Part shown: piece after piece, positions 61,593 through 64,000 of the stretch
How positions within the stretch are numbered: position 1 is the stretch's first letter
Layout: the number at the start of each line of letters is the position of its first letter
Assembly: GCA_021775915.1 (NCBI GenBank)
Contig: JAJFGW010000009.1
Location: 1 to 64,000, forward strand
Reading direction: 5' to 3'
Origin: Alphaproteobacteria bacterium
Lineage (GTDB): Bacteria; Pseudomonadota; Alphaproteobacteria; Micavibrionales; Micavibrionaceae
DNA: 64,000 nucleotides
The notes under the pieces: generated by a model
The model's database searches: none
Told to the model about the DNA's origin: nothing
What the model saw: only the letters and a program-made list of their open reading frames with translations
Position numbers and translations under genes: made by a program

Positions 61593-62764
61593 GCGCTTTA
61601 TTTTCCCGCACAGATCAATCCGCCTTCGGGCGCTGGTGGTGGACGGTGGACCGCAGCCTGTTGGCCGCGCTTTTAACCCTGATTGTTTTTGGCATTGTAC
61701 TAATTGCCGCCGCTAGTCCGCCGGTCGCGGAGCGGATAGGTCTGGACCAGTACCATTTTATTAAGCGTCATTTTGTCATACTCGTCCCGGCGATGATTAT
61801 TATGGTCAGTGTATCATTTTTAAGCCCGCGCAATATATGGCGGCTGGCGAGTATTGTTTTGGTCGGCAGTATAGCGGCTTTGATTATTGTCCTGTTTACC
61901 GGCACCGAGATAAAAGGCGCACAACGCTGGATTCATCTGCCGGGTTTTTCCCTGCAGCCCAGCGAGTTTGTAAAACCGGCCTTTGCCGTGGTCGCTGCAT
62001 GGCTAATCGCCCGGCAAAAGGAACAGCTTAACTTTCCGGGCTGGCGCATTGCCGGCGGGATATTCCTGCTTATCATCACATTGCTTCTATTGCAGCCGGA
62101 TCTGGGCATGAGCTTTGTCATGGGGTGCATCTATGGCGCGCTTATATTTCTTGCCGGATTTCCTCTCTGGATTGTTCTGGCTATGGGAGCCATCGGAATA
62201 ATCGGATTAGTGGCCAGCTACTTTGTTTTCGATCATGTCAGCAGCCGTATCGACCGTTTCCTTGATCCTGCGAGCGGTGACAGCTATCAGGTACAAAAAG
62301 CGCTCGAAGCCTTTCAAAATGGCGGCTGGTTCGGCACCGGACCGGGGCAAGGCACGGTAAAGCTTCATTTGCCCGATGCCCACGCCGATTTTATTTTTGC
62401 TGTGGCAGGAGAAGAACTGGGTCTTATTTTTGTGGCTGTGCTAGTGATGCTGTTTGGTTTTATCCTGCTGCGCGGCTTAAATCGCGTCATGGACAACAAT
62501 GATATGTTTGCCGTACTGGCCGTAGGCGGTCTTTTGACGATGTTTGGCATGCAGGCTTTAATTCACATGGGATCGTCCGTCCATCTTTTACCCGCCAAAG
62601 GCATGACACTGCCCTTTGTTAGCTATGGCGGATCATCCCTCTTGGCAATCTCGTGGACAATGGGTATGGTGCTGGCCTTAACAAGGCGACAAACGAGGTC
62701 ATCAGTTGCCAAGGGTAGCTCCCTATCAAAATCAAAACGGGCCTATAACACGGAAAAAGCATGA
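61589..62764 (+). CDS. ftsW: Septal peptidoglycan polymerase FtsW (SEDS family)
   Basis: SEDS glycosyltransferase of the divisome, partner of FtsI. 391 aa with ten membrane helices; GAQRWIHLPGFSLQPSEFVKPAF, LLQPDLGMSFVMG, HLPDAHADFIFAVAGEELG and LPFVSYGGSSLLA are FtsW hallmarks. Overlaps murD and murG by 4 bases each. Confidence 0.97.
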   Translation: MSALFSRTDQSAFGRWWWTVDRSLLAALLTLIVFGIVLIAAASPPVAERIGLDQYHFIKRHFVILVPAMIIMVSVSFLSPRNIWRLASIVLVGSIAALIIVLFTGTEIKGAQRWIHLPGFSLQPSEFVKPAFAVVAAWLIARQKEQLNFPGWRIAGGIFLLIITLLLLQPDLGMSFVMGCIYGALIFLAGFPLWIVLAMGAIGIIGLVASYFVFDHVSSRIDRFLDPASGDSYQVQKALEAFQNGGWFGTGPGQGTVKLHLPDAHADFIFAVAGEELGLIFVAVLVMLFGFILLRGLNRVMDNNDMFAVLAVGGLLTMFGMQALIHMGSSVHLLPAKGMTLPFVSYGGSSLLAISWTMGMVLALTRRQTRSSVAKGSSLSKSKRAYNTEKA

Positions 62765-63912
62765 ACAGAGACTCTAAACTTATTTTACTCAGCGCAGGCG
62801 GCACAGGAGGCCATATGTTCCCGGCAGCCGCGCTGGCGCATGACCTTGTTTCCAGAGGCCATACAGTTGCGCTCGTTACCGATCAGCGCGGTAAAAAATT
62901 CAGCTCCATTTTCGGGGACATCAAAATCCACACTATTCAGGCAGGTACGCTAGGAGCCGGGCTTTTAAACAAGATAAAAGGCGCGTCCGCCCTGGGGGTC
63001 GGCATGGTGCAAGCACACCGGCTGGTAGAAAACCTGAACCCTTCCGTTGTCGTCGGATTTGGTGGCTACCCTTCCGTTCCAGCCGTTTACGCTGCCCAGC
63101 GCAAAAAAATACCAACAGTTATTCACGAACAAAATGCCATACTGGGCCGCGCCAATGTTTTTCTTGCCCCCAAAGCAGACAGGATTGCGCTCTCCCACCC
63201 CCATGCCGTAGGGCTGGAGGAGGCCGATGCCGTGCGCGCCGTTATTACGGGCAATCCTGTGAGTGAAGCCATTGCCGCGCTTTACGCCAAACCTTACCCA
63301 GCGGTGCAAACAGACGGGCCTTTAAAGATCGCTGTGATCGGCGGCTCTCTAGGCGCACATGTGTTTGCCAAAGTACTTCCCAGCGCTTTTGGCAGGCTTT
63401 CAGCGATCTATAAAGCCCGGCTTGAGATTGTCCAGCAATGCCGCGAAGAAGACCTGGAACAAGTGCGCACCGACTACGAAAAAGCCGGCATTAAAGCGCG
63501 GCTCTCCGCATTTTTTGATGATATACCGCAAATTCTGACAGAAACGCATCTTGTAATCTCGCGCTCCGGCGCCAGTACAGTGGCCGAAGTCACAACAGCA
63601 GGACGACCTGCGATTTTTGTGCCCTACCCGCACCACAAAGACCAGCAACAAAAAATTAATGCCGATGCCGTCGCTGATGCAAACGGGGCCTGGGTTATGA
63701 CGCAAGAAGGCTTCACAGAAGAAGCTTTGCTTGCAAGAGTTGAGACTTTCTTGCAAAATCCCGAGACGTTGTTCCGCGCCGCAGAAAGTTCGCGGAGCTG
63801 CGCCAGACCTGATGCCGCCCGGCGGCTGGGAAATCTGGTCACTGCCATTGCCGCAGGATGGGACAAAAACGCCTCACGCGGCTTTGACCTGACGCAAGGG
63901 CGTGAAGGATAA
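62761..63912 (+). CDS. murG: UDP-GlcNAc:lipid I N-acetylglucosaminyltransferase MurG
   Basis: GT28 transferase forming lipid II. 383 aa with GGTGGHMFPAAAL, GFGGYPSVPAVYAA, HEQNAILGRAN and the RSGASTVAEVTTAGRPAIFVPYPHHKDQQQ donor site. Last gene of the plus arm in the window; the repeat element begins 8 bases after its stop, where murC would be expected in the common order. Confidence 0.97.
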   Translation: MNRDSKLILLSAGGTGGHMFPAAALAHDLVSRGHTVALVTDQRGKKFSSIFGDIKIHTIQAGTLGAGLLNKIKGASALGVGMVQAHRLVENLNPSVVVGFGGYPSVPAVYAAQRKKIPTVIHEQNAILGRANVFLAPKADRIALSHPHAVGLEEADAVRAVITGNPVSEAIAALYAKPYPAVQTDGPLKIAVIGGSLGAHVFAKVLPSAFGRLSAIYKARLEIVQQCREEDLEQVRTDYEKAGIKARLSAFFDDIPQILTETHLVISRSGASTVAEVTTAGRPAIFVPYPHHKDQQQKINADAVADANGAWVMTQEGFTEEALLARVETFLQNPETLFRAAESSRSCARPDAARRLGNLVTAIAAGWDKNASRGFDLTQGREG

Positions 63913-63919
63913 ATTTAAT

Positions 63920-64000
63920 AAACGCTAAGGACGCAAAGTCGCGCAAAGTAAAGCGTGGGTTTCACCAAGGGCAATGTAAAAACTTTGCGTCCTTAGCGTA
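63920..64000. repeat. Palindromic intergenic repeat built from CGCAAAG units (copy B, cut by window end)
   Basis: Same element as 30353-30444: left arm AAACGCTAAGGACGCAAAG and onward, 24-base unconserved centre of equal length, then a right arm starting AAAAACTTTGCGTCC. The right arm runs off the window. It begins 8 bases after the murG stop. Confidence 0.85.

Overview
The window comes from an alphaproteobacterium with a Gram-negative envelope. Evidence for this is an LpxC (lipid A) gene, a BamD lipoprotein gene, a MurE with the meso-diaminopimelate DNPR signature, a three-gene proton-translocating transhydrogenase (pntAA/pntAB/pntB), the purL-bolA-grxD neighbourhood, and the ftsZ-lpxC-bamD-recN-ligA gene string. 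GC content looks moderate. I cannot name a genus. No tRNA, rRNA, CRISPR array, integrase or IS element was seen.

Layout. (1) 0.3-5.6 kb: purQ, a GNAT acetyltransferase, an unknown gene, purL, a BolA-family gene, a NUDIX hydrolase and the monothiol glutaredoxin grxD. (2) 5.6-11.6 kb, minus strand: the rod-shape genes mreB-mreC-mreD-mrdA(PBP2)-rodA, with rpmJ (bL36, 41 codons) and its own promoter and terminator just upstream. (3) 11.8-34 kb: an accessory block. It starts with a c-di-GMP phosphodiesterase carrying a cyclic-nucleotide-binding domain. Three secreted, surface-type proteins without signal peptides follow (1073, 2980 and about 299 aa). Convergent to them is a type I secretion operon (TolC-like, LapB/HlyB-like ABC exporter, HlyD-like adaptor) that ends in a CHASE2-adenylate cyclase. 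The TolC-like gene carries a one-base frameshift. (4) 34-38.9 kb: transhydrogenase genes with a small unknown gene inserted, a serine hydrolase and a small conserved-looking protein. (5) 38.8-45.5 kb, minus: ligA, recN, bamD, an unknown protein with ChaN/EreA-like motifs, and lpxC. (6) 45.7-64 kb: the division and cell-wall (dcw) cluster, split into two divergent arms. The minus arm is murB-ddl-ftsQ-ftsA-(unknown membrane protein)-ftsZ. The plus arm is mraZ-rsmH-ftsL-ftsI-murE-murF-mraY-murD-ftsW-murG. murC is not in the window.

How it works together. The dcw and mre blocks supply the peptidoglycan precursor pathway, the elongasome and the divisome. The accessory block looks like one unit: T1SS machinery, its probable substrates (two paralogous FecR-headed proteins with seven-bladed FG-GAP propellers and one RTX protein), and two second-messenger enzymes that could link cAMP to c-di-GMP. 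The most unusual single feature is in the 2980-aa protein: its seven-bladed FG-GAP propeller appears to be interrupted between blades 3 and 4 by a second propeller-like domain of about 320 residues. A palindromic intergenic element built from CGCAAAG-type units occurs twice, once inside the T1SS operon and once directly after murG at the window edge, where the conventional dcw order breaks.
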